Source of the DNA: Diploscapter coronatus
Taxonomy: Eukaryota > Nematoda > Chromadorea > Rhabditida > Rhabditidae
DNA: 64,000 nt
Assembly: GCA_964036155.1 (NCBI GenBank)
Contig: OZ038422.1
Coordinates: 7,711,201-7,775,200, forward strand
Reading direction: 5' to 3'
Part shown: in pieces, positions 1-10,416 of the stretch
Position numbering within the stretch: the first letter of the stretch is position 1
Layout of the letters: each line of letters opens with the position of its first letter
Program-made: the position numbers and the translations under genes
The notes under the pieces: model-generated
What the model was told of the DNA's origin: nothing
The model's database searches: none
The model's input: only the letters and a program-made list of their open reading frames with translations

Positions 1-236
1 GTGATATTCCCGATTTGAAGACCGAGTCATGGGAGTATTTTTCTAGGATTCTGTAGGGCTAGACAGGATCATAGCAAAAAACCGCATGAAAAACGGATCA
101 GTGTAACCAAAGATATGAATTTTTGAAGACGATATTCGAAAATCCTTTTTGCGAGCGAATTTTCTAGAAATAGAAAATTTTTAGCGAAGTTGAATTCACA
201 GAGTGAGCGGGACTTGCGCTCTCTAGTTATAGTATT

Positions 237-340
237 GGAAACGTACACAGACAAACATACTCATGAAAGTTATTAAAAAGTAGAAAATGACTAAAGAGTG
301 GAAAATGACTAAAAAGCAGAACATTACTAAAGAGTAGAAG
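237..340. repeat. Dispersed repeat copy 1, with internal 18-nt tandem units
   Basis: This stretch is nearly the same as 4306-4404. Both begin GAAACGTACACAGACAAAC and run into three or four degenerate 18-nt units of the form AGTAGAAAATGACTAAAG. Copy 1 ends about 205 bases before the C1GALT1 start codon. It may be a duplicated promoter-proximal segment or a small repeat family; the sequence alone does not decide. Confidence 0.8.
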
Positions 341-530
341 TATATAATGATCTCTCACAGCTAATACACGTTTTCAATCGCAGCTCTTGTTTTCCCTTCT
401 CTTCCATAGCACTAAAACTCCTATTCGTCATCTGGCGTCATTAACCCCTTAACCTTTAGAGCTGTGAAAGTTCGTTTTCATTAACTTTGATCTTTCATAT
501 GGCCTTATCTCGAATGAATTGTCCTTGTTT

Positions 531-533
531 CAG
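531..533 (+). promoter_or_regulatory. Probable trans-splice or 5' UTR acceptor of C1GALT1
   Basis: TTGTTTCAG ends at 533, only 12 bases before the C1GALT1 start codon, and no upstream coding exon fits it. In nematodes this pattern usually marks spliced-leader addition, but a 5' UTR cis-intron is also possible. Confidence 0.55.
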
Positions 534-545
534 AAGAGATTGTTG

Positions 546-2383
546 ATGGCTCCTCTGCTGCAAGACCACTTGTGTCCGTACGAGGCCAAACTGACCAAAC
601 TTGACGATTCTGAAGTAAGATTGCTCGATTTGACAATACTACAGAAAATATTCGATTTTAGCTAGAATACGACAGGCCCAATTCTTCTCGCTGGAATTTT
701 CGCAGCAAAAGGCTTTATTTTGTTATATTAGTCATTCTCTTGCTAGTTGCTCTTCTCGTTACTGCTCTAATATTGTATTTTTCGAATCGTTATGCCTATG
801 ATAGGTGAACTCATAATTCATTTCCTTTCAAATTATCATATTTTTAGGAAGTTAGACTCACAATTGCATCAGTATATTGTCTCCTCGCCTGCAGCGAAGG
901 CGCTTCCCAAGAAAGGCCAGTTGTTCTGCTGGGTGCAAACTTCGCCCATCTACCACGATTCTCGGGTAATTCTAGAAATTCAATTTGAAGATCACTTTCT
1001 GTATCTAGAGAGCGCAAGCTGGTTCATAAAGCCAAAATCCGCCGTTATTTTCTGTCCAGAATAATGTATTCTAACCTAACTAATTGTAAGATTTTTAGAG
1101 AGAAAAAATAATATACAAGTTGTTTGTGACCTAAAAATTAGCATTTTCCGGGTCTCAAAATGAATACGACGTTTTTGCCAACTTTAAATTGCTTGCATAT
1201 TTCTATACAGCAAAATTTTGAGCTGATTTTCTGCACAGAACCGTTTCAGATAGCTTATCGTCGATCTAGACTGGGTTTTTATGAGTTCGCGCTTAAATAT
1301 AGCTTGCATCCCATTTTTGGGAATCCTTAACTGTCACTTTCTATTACATGTGCGCATTTGCAGAGGAGTGGAGTTTGCGCTCTCTATCTGTATCTTTTCC
1401 CCTATCATTAATTTGCAGGCGAAAGCGATCAATGAGACGTGGCTGCATCGCTGCGACCACGGACAGCTCTTCACTTCGGCCGCTCTGCAAGATGACAAAA
1501 TACCATATTCGACTGTTTTTGCTGGTTTGTTAATTAAACAAGATTCACAAAGAAAAGTTAAAATATTCAGGAATTCCTGACTCCTATTACAACTTGTTCT
1601 ACAAGAGTCGTTTCGCATTCCACTACATTTATCGAAACATTTCATCTGAGTTCGACTGGTACTACAAGGTGAGAGTGCAACAAAGCAAGTCATTCCTCGC
1701 TTGCAATGCATTCCTCTGCAGGCAGATGACGACACATACGTCATCGTGGAGCATCTGAAGGCGTATTTGTCAAAGCTGAATCCTGATGAGCCGCACTACC
1801 TCGGATATGTGCTGAATTCATATTTGGTGAGAAACGTCGTTACACATTCGAAATAAACGAGATTTTATACCAGTTGATTGCAGAAAAACGGCTACAACGC
1901 AGGGGGAGCTGGCTACGTCCTGTCGAATGCAGCGTTGAAATTGTTCGACTCGCAGCTGTACAACAACGAGACTCTCTGTCCAGACAACATCTACGAGGAT
2001 GTGGGAATCGGCGCCTGCCTGGCCAACATCGGGATCTTCCCGAGAGAGACGCGAAATGCTAAAGGACAGAATCTATTCCACACGGATCCGCCTTCGGAAA
2101 TATTTCATCATAGCATCAATGCTTCGTCGAAATCAGTATGTTCAGAATTTCTATCTCTTATAGACTTCTCTAAAAAGAAAACTCGCACCCGCAGGGTGGG
2201 TGCAGAGGTTTAAAAATGTCTGAATTTGAAGAAGTCTGATCCCTTACCTTTGATGTGGATGAATTATAGGGCTTCGACGCGTTTACACCAGAACTGATCA
2301 GTTTCCACCATCTGTCGGCTGACCAAATTCGGGCGTTCGACTTGCTGCTGTATCGAATCAACAAAGATGGTCTTCAATTATGA
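546..2383 (+). CDS. C1GALT1: Core 1 beta-1,3-galactosyltransferase (T-synthase)
   Basis: The enzyme adds beta-1,3-galactose from UDP-Gal to GalNAc-Ser/Thr, forming the core 1 O-glycan in the Golgi. Exons are 546-614, 662-804, 848-965, 1419-1524, 1571-1668, 1722-1826, 1884-2135 and 2270-2383, all in phase, giving 334 residues. The protein is type II: a cytosolic tail of about 40 residues, a single hydrophobic segment at about 41-63, then a lumenal catalytic domain. The metal-binding ADDDTYV motif lies at about 179-185. GGAGYVLS (about 220-227) and EDVGIGACL (about 251-259) match the family blocks, as does LFCWVQT near the stem. The domain is a little shorter at its C-terminus than the human protein. 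ATG 546 is chosen because it follows an acceptor and gives a normal tail. AATAAA at 2800-2805 could be the poly(A) signal. Confidence 0.93.
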
Positions 2384-2864
2384 ACAACTCATTTCTTCTA
2401 GTTTTAAAAATGGGTTCTTTACATTTCACAATTTAACGGGTGAATTTCTAGCTTTTCTAATGCTTCAAAGAGGATGTTGAATGGCTCACTTATCTACTCC
2501 AAATCACTCTCAAAATTTAGTCGTAACAAATTAATTCATAACCTTATCTGCGATTCATTGGATGAATGTCATTCGTCTTTCAAAGGGTCCAATTCTTCAA
2601 TACGAGTTTCCTCTTCACAAAATAGTTTGCCTTTTTTCTAGTTATTTGTGATATTTAGCAATTCATAGAAAACTGATCTCACTTGTTCGATTTTACCGTC
2701 AAACTTTGTCACTTTATCAGATGAATAATCAACACATTCTTACCGGTCGAAATCTATTCAATTTATCCAATCGCCCGTGCCATTCACCTTCTACGAAGAA
2801 ATAAATAAGTTGACTGAATTTGAATTGTTCTAAAATTTCTAGATTAATACAACATTAGCATATA
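2384..2864. other. 3' UTR and spacer after C1GALT1
   Basis: AT-rich, with an AATAAA at 2800-2805. No other coding potential is seen. Confidence 0.6.
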
Positions 2865-3485
2865 ATGACTATAGAAGAAGATAGTATTTAACTCGATAAT
2901 TCATCACTCTCTTCCACAGTCGACGTTTCTGAAGCATCGAAAGAACCAGAAAAAAACGAGCAGCGGCAAGAAGAAGAAACGAATGCAACAGGAAACGAGT
3001 GGAACTGGAGGAGAAACAGAACGTGGAGCAGAGACAGAAAGGCAGAAGAAGTGGAATTATACGCAGCTGGCTGAGGAATATCGCGACGTTCGACTCGTGG
3101 CCAATAACGGGAAAACGTTCACGTGGAACTGCAGTCGCATGGCCGGTCAAATCAAGAAGAGCTGCGCTTCCATTTGTCTCTTCCTGCCTCTCTCTGCACA
3201 GCTTGTGAGTGACATTGCCTGTATGTCTACATGACGGTCCTAGTGCAAACGAATTACGGCTGCAACTCGTCACAGAGGGCACTCTGCCAAAAGAAACGTT
3301 GGAGAAGGAGAAGTTGCTGCATGAATTGGCCTCCATCGACGATAACTCTTGGCAGCCTTATCGAGTTCGTCTCTTTCCTTCTCTTGTACTGAAAATTAAT
3401 CAATTTGCAGGATACAATAATAGGCGACTTGTGTTCCGTCATTTCCCCCAGCAACTGTATTTCTCTGTCGTCACTACTCCAATGA
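2865..3485 (+). CDS. Unresolved small locus, product unknown
   Basis: I do not recognise this protein. A coding-like segment ends with three exons that join in frame: one ending at 3204 (GT donor), 3244-3364 and 3411-3485. They give a C-terminal stretch with LQLVTEGTLPKETLEKEK followed by LLHELASIDDNSWQPYR and a stop at 3483-3485. Upstream, 2929-3204 is open in more than one frame and rich in K, R, E and Q, like a coiled coil. One frame continues into the downstream exons; a different frame joins a possible first exon at 2865-2883 (MTIEED). The two do not meet without a frame change, so either an intron was missed or the locus is broken. Treat the boundaries as provisional. Confidence 0.3.
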
Positions 3486-4305
3486 ATAGCAAACCTTTGT
3501 GAGATTCGCAAGCAATTAACTAACAAACAATATTCCCTTTTTGCAGGTACTCCGCTATAGCCTCTACCATCTCGTCAAATCTCTTCGAAATATGCCCCTT
3601 TGTCGCCAATACTTCAGACCCGTCACTTGCTTTCCTCCTCCCCTCCTTGACTTCATCCATTCAAGCTGCTGAAAGAAATGCTCCGAGAGCTCAGACTTGG
3701 GAATTTTTCACCGCAACTCCGGTGAGGTGGCCAAATTTCAACAAAAGTCCCAAAATCGGATTCCCATTGATAATGGAAAGTATTATTTATGTTTAAATTT
3801 GTGCACCATCCCGTAGTGAAACATAGTCATGCGATAATTGGCCAGTTAACTTATCAAATCAACTTTTCAACCAGGCATTGTACGCACACCTCTGGAAAAT
3901 TCTGCATCCAGCCATATATTATATATCATCATACTTCTTCTTACTCCCCTTGAAGTTATAGCGTTGGAAACTGCTCGTCGCACCTTTTTAATTTTAATTT
4001 CTTCCCAATTGCCCGATCTACGAATCCTCGTTGTTGGAGTCTGAGCCAACCCCTCCTAATTCTCTTTTCCCCTCCTTGGGCGAAGCTTCTCTCCGTCCAG
4101 GAGTGAGATTGAGGTTGGGGAGGACTCGTGTTACTATTCTTGTTACCGAAAGCATATTCGTATTCCAGTTGTTATTTTTCTGCCTATTTCCCTACTACTA
4201 ATAAACCCGTTATTAAAGAATCAAAGTGTTCTAGCAAGCCTAACAGCAACCTAACACAGACACTTCACCGAGCAACAGTAAAGGCAAAACAGGCCAAGTT
4301 GTCAT
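3486..4305. other. Spacer with weak coding look only
   Basis: An open frame follows an acceptor at about 3545 and could join one frame of the preceding exon, but it competes with the in-frame stop at 3485 and resembles nothing I know. The rest to 4305 is AT-rich spacer. Confidence 0.4.
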
Positions 4306-4404
4306 AGAAACGTACACAGACAAACACGCTCATGAAAATTATTAAAGAGTAGAAAATGACTAAAGTGGAAAAATGACTAAGAAATAGAAAATTACTAAAG
4401 AGCA
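4306..4404. repeat. Dispersed repeat copy 2
   Basis: Second copy of the 237-340 repeat, in the same orientation. It shares the ACGTACACAGACAAAC lead and the GAAAATGACTAA units, and ends about 160 bases before the start of the next glycosyltransferase-like gene. Confidence 0.8.
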
Positions 4405-4565
4405 GATTTCAAATAGGTTCGAAAATACGCTATTTGATCTTCATTAACTGAAAGTCATTGTGCCGTGCTCTGCTAGTTATTCCTTTTTAATTTAGATCCT
4501 TTTAAGAAAAGTAAGTATTTTGATTTAAAATATCTGATCGAACATCGAGTCGCCAATCAAAAGTG

Positions 4566-6451
4566 ATGGTCAAACAGCAGTTGGTGGAGGAAGGAGAACG
4601 TAAGAGTATTTTATGTTTAAATTATTCGAAAATAATTTGGGAGACTTGTTTTCTAAAATATTGTTCATTATTTGTTTCTACGAGATTCTACCATACTAAA
4701 TTTTAAGCTAATTGAAAATCTATATTTTCATGTCACGACGTCGTCACAAATCCAAATGAACTAATTTTTTGATTTGAGGGAAATATCATATGAGACGAAG
4801 TTCCTTCGGTGTATTATTACGATTTATCGTCCTATCATCTACTGTTATTCTGCTTGGCATATTCCTATGCTATCGGTTTATTCGTGATGATATTTCATCA
4901 TACGATTTAATTGTCATTATTAAACCATCGAATATAGAGGAATGTTATTGTCAATATAAATCAAAATCGTATAAAATGTGTTACGCTCCTTCCTTTGCCC
5001 CAAATTTACTTGGGAAACGATTCAACTGCAACTCTCTTGAATTTTTGAATTATACAGGTTAAAAACATGAGCCATAATTTGTTATTTCGTGATTATTTTA
5101 GATTTGTTGGAGCCTAAAACAAAAGTTGACTTAGAAAATGAAGATTTTTCAAAGGTTCCAATTTTAACGGCAGCATCTGAAAATCACGTTGAAGAAACTA
5201 AAGAAATGGTTATTTTTTGGTGTATTTGAAAATTTTTATTTCATGAAAAATTTAGCTCTATTTTGTAAGAAAACTATGGCCAGAAAAGAAAGTGATTTTC
5301 TACGATTTGGGATTGACTGAAGTGACTCGAAATGAATTGAAGACATATTGCAACTTCGAATTACGAACATTTCCTTTCGAATTATTTCCTCCTTATGTAA
5401 GGAATTTAAAAGAATATCGATGGAAACCTTTGATAATTGCAGTAAGTATAAAATTATATAAAAGTAATCGCGAATTAGTGAAATTTAAAAGAAAAATGAA
5501 TATCAATCCCAAAATAATTTATGTTTCAAAAATTACAGATGACTTTATTGGAATTTGATACGATTTGGTATATGGATAGTTCAGTTCGATGGTTAAAGGC
5601 AAAAATGGACAAGTATTATGAAATGATACGATGCAGGTAAATAACCGAATGCATTTTATAATTAATGCGAGATCAATTCTTAACTTATTTTAGAAATAAT
5701 TTAACGGGTAATGATGGCTGTGCAAAGGTAATTTTTTTACAATGGATAATAATTTCAGTCTATTATTATTCTTTAATTTTTCATAAATTGAAAGATTTTT
5801 TTCCAAAAATTTCATTTAAATTTTGTGATAAATTCCAGCATTATTCAAATCAAATTTCAGTCATCATTGTTGATGCTCACAGAAGCGGGTCATGGTATTT
5901 ATACCTCAACTCATCCTGGTATCTATATTCATATCCTTAATTCATTAACAATTTCTTATAATCATTTATTTTAAGGGATGTATTCTTATCTCGCTACAGA
6001 TCTAGAGAGAATAAAAAGCGTGACGGAACTAGGAGCAACAATTATGTTAATCGCTAATACTCGAGAATCAAAGGAACTCCTAAAATGGTATATGCACTGT
6101 TCGTTTATTGAAATTTATGAAGAATTCATTTTATGTGGGTACTTTGCGCACTAGAAAAAGAATGCATGGCTCCGGAAAATTCGAAAATATCTTGTAATTT
6201 TGGCAGGGACCGGTATTCTGCAGATCCTGTATGCCATAGGTCGGTTAAACTGATCTCAACATTTAAAAAAAATTAATTATCAACTATTCAGATATGATCA
6301 ATCGGCTATAAATATTTTATTGGCAAATCAATTCAACTTTAACGTATCTCGATATTTTGCTAATTATTCTTCACCATTTGATATACGAAGATCAGCTAGT
6401 GCAAAAATCGATTCTGAAAGATTGAAAAATTGTAGTAGAAGATTTTATTGA
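4566..6451 (+). CDS. DUF1647-like putative glycosyltransferase, type II membrane protein
   Basis: This resembles the nematode-expanded DUF1647 family, putative Golgi glycosyltransferases of unproven substrate. Exons: 4566-4599, 4779-5057, 5102-5208, 5256-5441, 5539-5636, 5694-5727, 5861-5918, 5976-6087, about 6138-6239 and 6292-6451, giving 389 residues. A short basic N-terminus precedes a membrane anchor with LLRFIVLSSTVILLGIFLC. The lumenal part has KVIFYDLGLT, YRWKPLIIA, IWYMDSSVRW, VLCALEKEC and YDQSAINILL, blocks I associate with this family. Start 4566 is chosen because exon 1 joins exon 2 in frame. The exon 2 acceptor ends in GAG. The junction 6087/6138 has no AG acceptor: the frame resumes correctly only if the intron ends in TG. 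If that splice does not occur, the gene is a pseudogene or holds an assembly error. Confidence 0.75.
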
Positions 6452-6630
6452 GCCAATTACACAACAAACTTGAAAATATCCATTCTTCTGTTATGTATCG
6501 GGTTTTTATTATTATTCGTAATGATTTAGAGTTCTCGAAAATATGATTAGCTATTTCTCAAGTTCATATAATGGGTCAAACTTCATTTTGACATCCCTCA
6601 AATTCCTTACAATTAGTTATTACAAATGTA

Positions 6631-6857
6631 CAATCCACTACGTTAAATGTTCCCCCTTTTCACTTTTTTGTGTCTCTCAGCGAGAGATTAAATTCGTCAT
6701 AAATCAGTAATTGGCCTATTGATATAGCAACGGTTACGGTTGTTCTCTCGTTAAAGAGGAAAATTCGCGTCTCCTCATTTCGCGCACTATTTTTCACTAT
6801 TTCTTTTCTCGCCCGTTGTTTATACCGTGAAAAGGGGACAATTTAACGTAGTGATTG
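6631..6857. mobile_element. MITE-like inverted-repeat element
   Basis: Left arm 6631-6663 (starts CAATCCACTACGTTAAATG) is the inverted copy of right arm 6827-6857 (ends TTAACGTAGTGATTG), with two or three small indels. The 160-base interior has no open frame. It resembles a miniature inverted-repeat transposable element; no clear target-site duplication was found. Confidence 0.6.
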
Positions 6858-7423
6858 AGCAATTATCAACTCTTCTTGTATCCTGAATTCAACCCCAATT
6901 AACACCCACAATCAAAACTAAGAGGGCAGAAGCTAACGTGCTTATCATAAAACCCTAATTTTTCCTTAAGTAAAGAAGATGAAAAGGGACGTGGCACTCC
7001 ACTTCCCGTTATAAAGAAGACTCCAAGCACTGTGTACTCCTAAAAATAAACGAGAAAAAGGAAGATGGTAAACTACATGAGGCCGAATCTTTTTTCAAAT
7101 CTCGAAAATTTTATCAACATGCAATCTAAAATCTAAACTTTCAAGTTGTTCTGTAAAACATTTTATTTCAACTCCTTTGCATAGGATATGCGAATTCAAT
7201 GCATATACCAGAGACTAGGCAAAATTAACAATGAGTAGCATTTTGAATGATTGGGTAGAAATGGTGAAAATGAACAGACAAGCCTTACAATTCAAGAAGA
7301 TCACAGGAAAAGGTTAAACGCGCGATAGAATGAGTGAGAAATTTGAATACACATGAACGGATAGTCGAATAAGTTAGAAGACGAATGTACATTTTCTGAT
7401 CCTGACATTAGTTTCTTCGAAAC
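6858..7423. other. Spacer and TOLLIP 3' UTR
   Basis: Lies between two convergent genes. TTTATT at 7162-7167 is AATAAA on the minus strand and is a candidate TOLLIP poly(A) signal. No other gene is visible. Confidence 0.5.
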
Positions 7424-9196
7424 TTATTGCGTCATTTCGAGCAGAGCATTTACCGTCGCTTCTTTGTTGCCTAAAATTAGCGATTTTATGTGAACTATTC
7501 ATTTGAAATGTGAATGTCAAGTAATGAGGCGAAATGGCCATTTTGAGAGTCAGAATCTGAGCTGATCTTCACGACAAAAATTTCAAAATTCTCTCGCTTT
7601 TTAATCCATTTTTGTCCTTTAGAAGGAAAAAGTTATTTTAACTTTTCTAAAAGTGATACAATTGATTTTACCCCTCTTCTCCTCGAGAATGCACTTGACG
7701 ACCTCCTTGTCGATGGAGGGGAACATGTCTGCGAATTCCTTCAGATCCTCCTCGCTTATCTGGACAGGCTCCCTCACGACCTGCTGAGCAACTCCCCCAG
7801 GCCCCTGAACAGGCTGCTCGATCGGAGCAAACGAGAACGTCAGATGCAACATCCCCTCCTTGTTCTCGCCTTGTGGTCCGCTCAACTTAAATAATTTATC
7901 TTTCTTGGTGGATAGGCTCAAGAATGTTAGCAGCACAATGAACAATTTTTGAAGATTTTTCGCTGGATCCAGAGATGAAGAAAGTATATGGCGTCATTTT
8001 TCGTCCATTGGAAACAAGATAATGGCTCAACCGACCTGATAGTAGTCATCTACAGTGTCGCCATTGAAGATAGTCTCAGGCAGCAGAATGTGTTGCCAGG
8101 CAATCAACTCGTCAGAACTGAACGCTCTCTGAAATACGTTTTCTTTTCTAACTCACATGGAAACTTCATAGATTTTCAGCTGCATAATATTTCAAGTAAA
8201 TACATCATATAATTGTTTCGTGAGAGAAATCAGCTGAGTTTTTTTCGAGAATAATATGATCGATTTCATTTACATTTCGAAACAAAATGCAATCGTATTG
8301 AATTTGAATCGAAGGCTAAACTGAATTCGTGAAAAATGTACCTCGTCGAAAATCTGTACGTAGATGCTGTCGACTCCAACAGGCAGATACGCGTGGATGG
8401 TGCGATTCCACACGGGGTTGCGTCCTCCGCTCAGATTCGTCTGCGTCTCGAAACCGGCATGACCCACACGGATTCTAAGTCACGTCATATGTTAACAGAG
8501 AAGAATTTATATATCGAAGAAGTGCGAAAAAAAAAACCCCCATACCGAATATAGGGGTCCATCTTGACAAGTCCGTAGTTCTTAACCAGATTCGCCTCGT
8601 GGATTGTGATGCTCAGCCTGCCTCTCGTGTTCGGGGGAATGAAACCGTACATTGCATACTGAAGGGAAGAAAATTATTGACATCTTCCGATTTCATAATT
8701 GCACAGAATAAGGTTCCGTATCATGAAACGGAAGATACCCGGGAAAAAAAGCATGACAGGTTGTAACTTTTAAAAATCGCAATTAACTGCATTTTAAAGA
8801 GGGTAAAAGAGCACGTCTTCTTTCTGTCAGTCGATAAGACGCACTCGTTTCATGGGGTAACCGCGGTTTAAAAGTTTACAATTCTACGCATGATATGGTT
8901 CTGGTTCAGAATCAATATCGTTGCAGTTCAGTTTGAAATTTGGAAAACAAGACATTAATATTACCTGTTGCGCAGCTTGAACAGCAGCATTTGCCTGAGC
9001 GGCCTGCGCAGCCGCAATGAGGGCTGGATCGGCAGCTACAGCATGAGCCTGGACCTGGACTGGGGCAGGGCCTGGAACTGCAAGACGCAGGAAGTCAGGG
9101 GGTAGTTCGCCAACCAAAACCTGAACCAGAAAGAAATCCAATTCGCAAGAACAACGGAACTACCTTGCGACGTCGTTCCGCAACAGATTCGGGCAT
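7424..9196 (-). CDS. TOLLIP: Toll-interacting protein (TOLLIP)
   Basis: An endosomal adaptor that binds ubiquitin through a CUE domain and phosphoinositides through a C2 domain. It sorts ubiquitinated cargo with Tom1 and, in animals with the pathway, damps TLR/IL-1 signalling. Exons on the minus strand: 9196-9164, 9120-8965, 8658-8546, 8474-8342, 8128-8036, 7885-7672 and 7470-7424, all in phase, 262 residues (human 274). The N-terminus has VLVGELPPDFLRL, the typical block before the Tom1-binding region. An Ala/Gln-rich linker follows. The C2 domain (about 65-190) has GRLSITIHEA, KNYG and MDPYIR. The C-terminal CUE domain has the core EFADMFPSIDKEVV and ends with GNKEATVNALLEM. The linker before CUE is shorter than in vertebrates. 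The last exon is tiny and easily missed. ATG 9196 is the first in frame. Confidence 0.94.
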
Positions 9197-10416
9197 TGTG
9201 AGTAGGTTTGAATGTAGAAATGCTGAAACGGATATTCTTTTTTTAGATTTTAGAAGTTCGGAGCAGAAATTATAAAGTCAGAGATGAAAAAATGGAACGG
9301 GAAGAAGAAAATATAAAATGTAAGAAGAACAAATTGAACTTGAGAAAGTAAGAATTGCAGAAAAAGTGAAATTCAAATAAAAGGTGGACCGAAATTGAAC
9401 TAGAAGCTTTCTCGGGTCTGTACCTGAGGTTTCAAAATACACAAGAATTCTGACTCACAATAGAAACCAAATGAATCGGAAAATCATCAGAAAATCGAAG
9501 TGCTGCGGATAAAAATAAAAAAAAAAATCAGTCAGACACTGGCTTATTTTGGCCATCTGCAAGTCAAGTATCGCTCTTTTCTCTGCGCCCTAGCACTTTC
9601 TTGCTCTCCCTCTTTCTCCCACTCTCAATGTCTCTTCATTGTCCGCTCTCTTTTCTCATTCTCCCTCTGCGTCTTCTCCTCCTCTCTAATCATCAGTTTT
9701 TCCATCTTTCTCGTTTCCCTTTTCGTTTCTGCCCATTCCCTCCTCTCCTTTTCAGAATCGAGTGAGTATCATCAGTCGCAGGCAAAAGCGTAATGCAGCC
9801 ATCCATCCAGCTTTAGTCAGGCTATTTGGGGATGTTTTCATGTTTTCTACATTCCTTCGTGTTTCCGACACCCTGATATTTTTAGTGGACGATACTTTTC
9901 TGTTTTCATTTTCATGAATTCATGCTGAATGTCTCGAAATTCGAATGAGCTTCTTCAAGTCGTTTTCCCTCTGCTGTTTAGCTAAACGGACAAGTTGCGA
10001 ATGATCACATGCAGCTTTCTGCTTTCTATTCTGATCACTGAATTAGCGATATTTCCAGATTTTTTCTTGCAATTTTTTCCGATTTATCTCGTTCAAAGCG
10101 TGAATACTTTTATCGACAATTTGTAGCTGCTTATTAGCAGATGTTTCAACATTTTGAACATGACTATCAGCGTCTCTTCTTATTTTTCGATGAAACTTTT
10201 TCTAAAATATCACAACAAGCACCTTTTTCTTCTTCAGATATTCTTCGTTTCAAATCAAGCGAACAAGTTCAGGTTCCACTTTACCGTTTCTAAAGTCTTT
10301 TCGGTCAATAATTTTACGAGCCTTTTTCATATTGTGGTTGGACTGATTTATCCGTATTTTGCTCTGCAAGTTTATCGTTTTCTCTTTCGAGACAACATGA
10401 AACTGTTTTGTTACAG
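9197..10416. other. Divergent intergenic region between TOLLIP and SNX27
   Basis: About 1.2 kb between divergent starts, so it probably holds both promoters. It contains a TC-rich tract at about 9577-9760. Open frames here are low-complexity (Ser/Phe/Leu-rich) and not convincing. The SNX27 start codon follows directly on a TTACAG acceptor ending at 10416, so part of this stretch may be a 5' intron or outron. Confidence 0.5.

Noticed and set aside
1334..1744. 136-residue minus-strand open frame
   Set aside because: It lies antisense to C1GALT1 exons with strong homology, so it is a shadow.
3071..3110. BIR-like RNIATFDSWP string in one frame
   Set aside because: The zinc-binding cysteines and histidine of a BIR domain do not follow, so this is chance.
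2869..3336. 155-residue minus-strand open frame
   Set aside because: Composition is biased (F, L, S runs) and the plus strand gives splice-consistent exons; no motif is seen.
7001..10400. TOLLIP-SNX27 pair as a functional cluster
   Set aside because: Both act in endosomal sorting, but nematode gene order often mixes functions and nothing in the sequence shows co-regulation.
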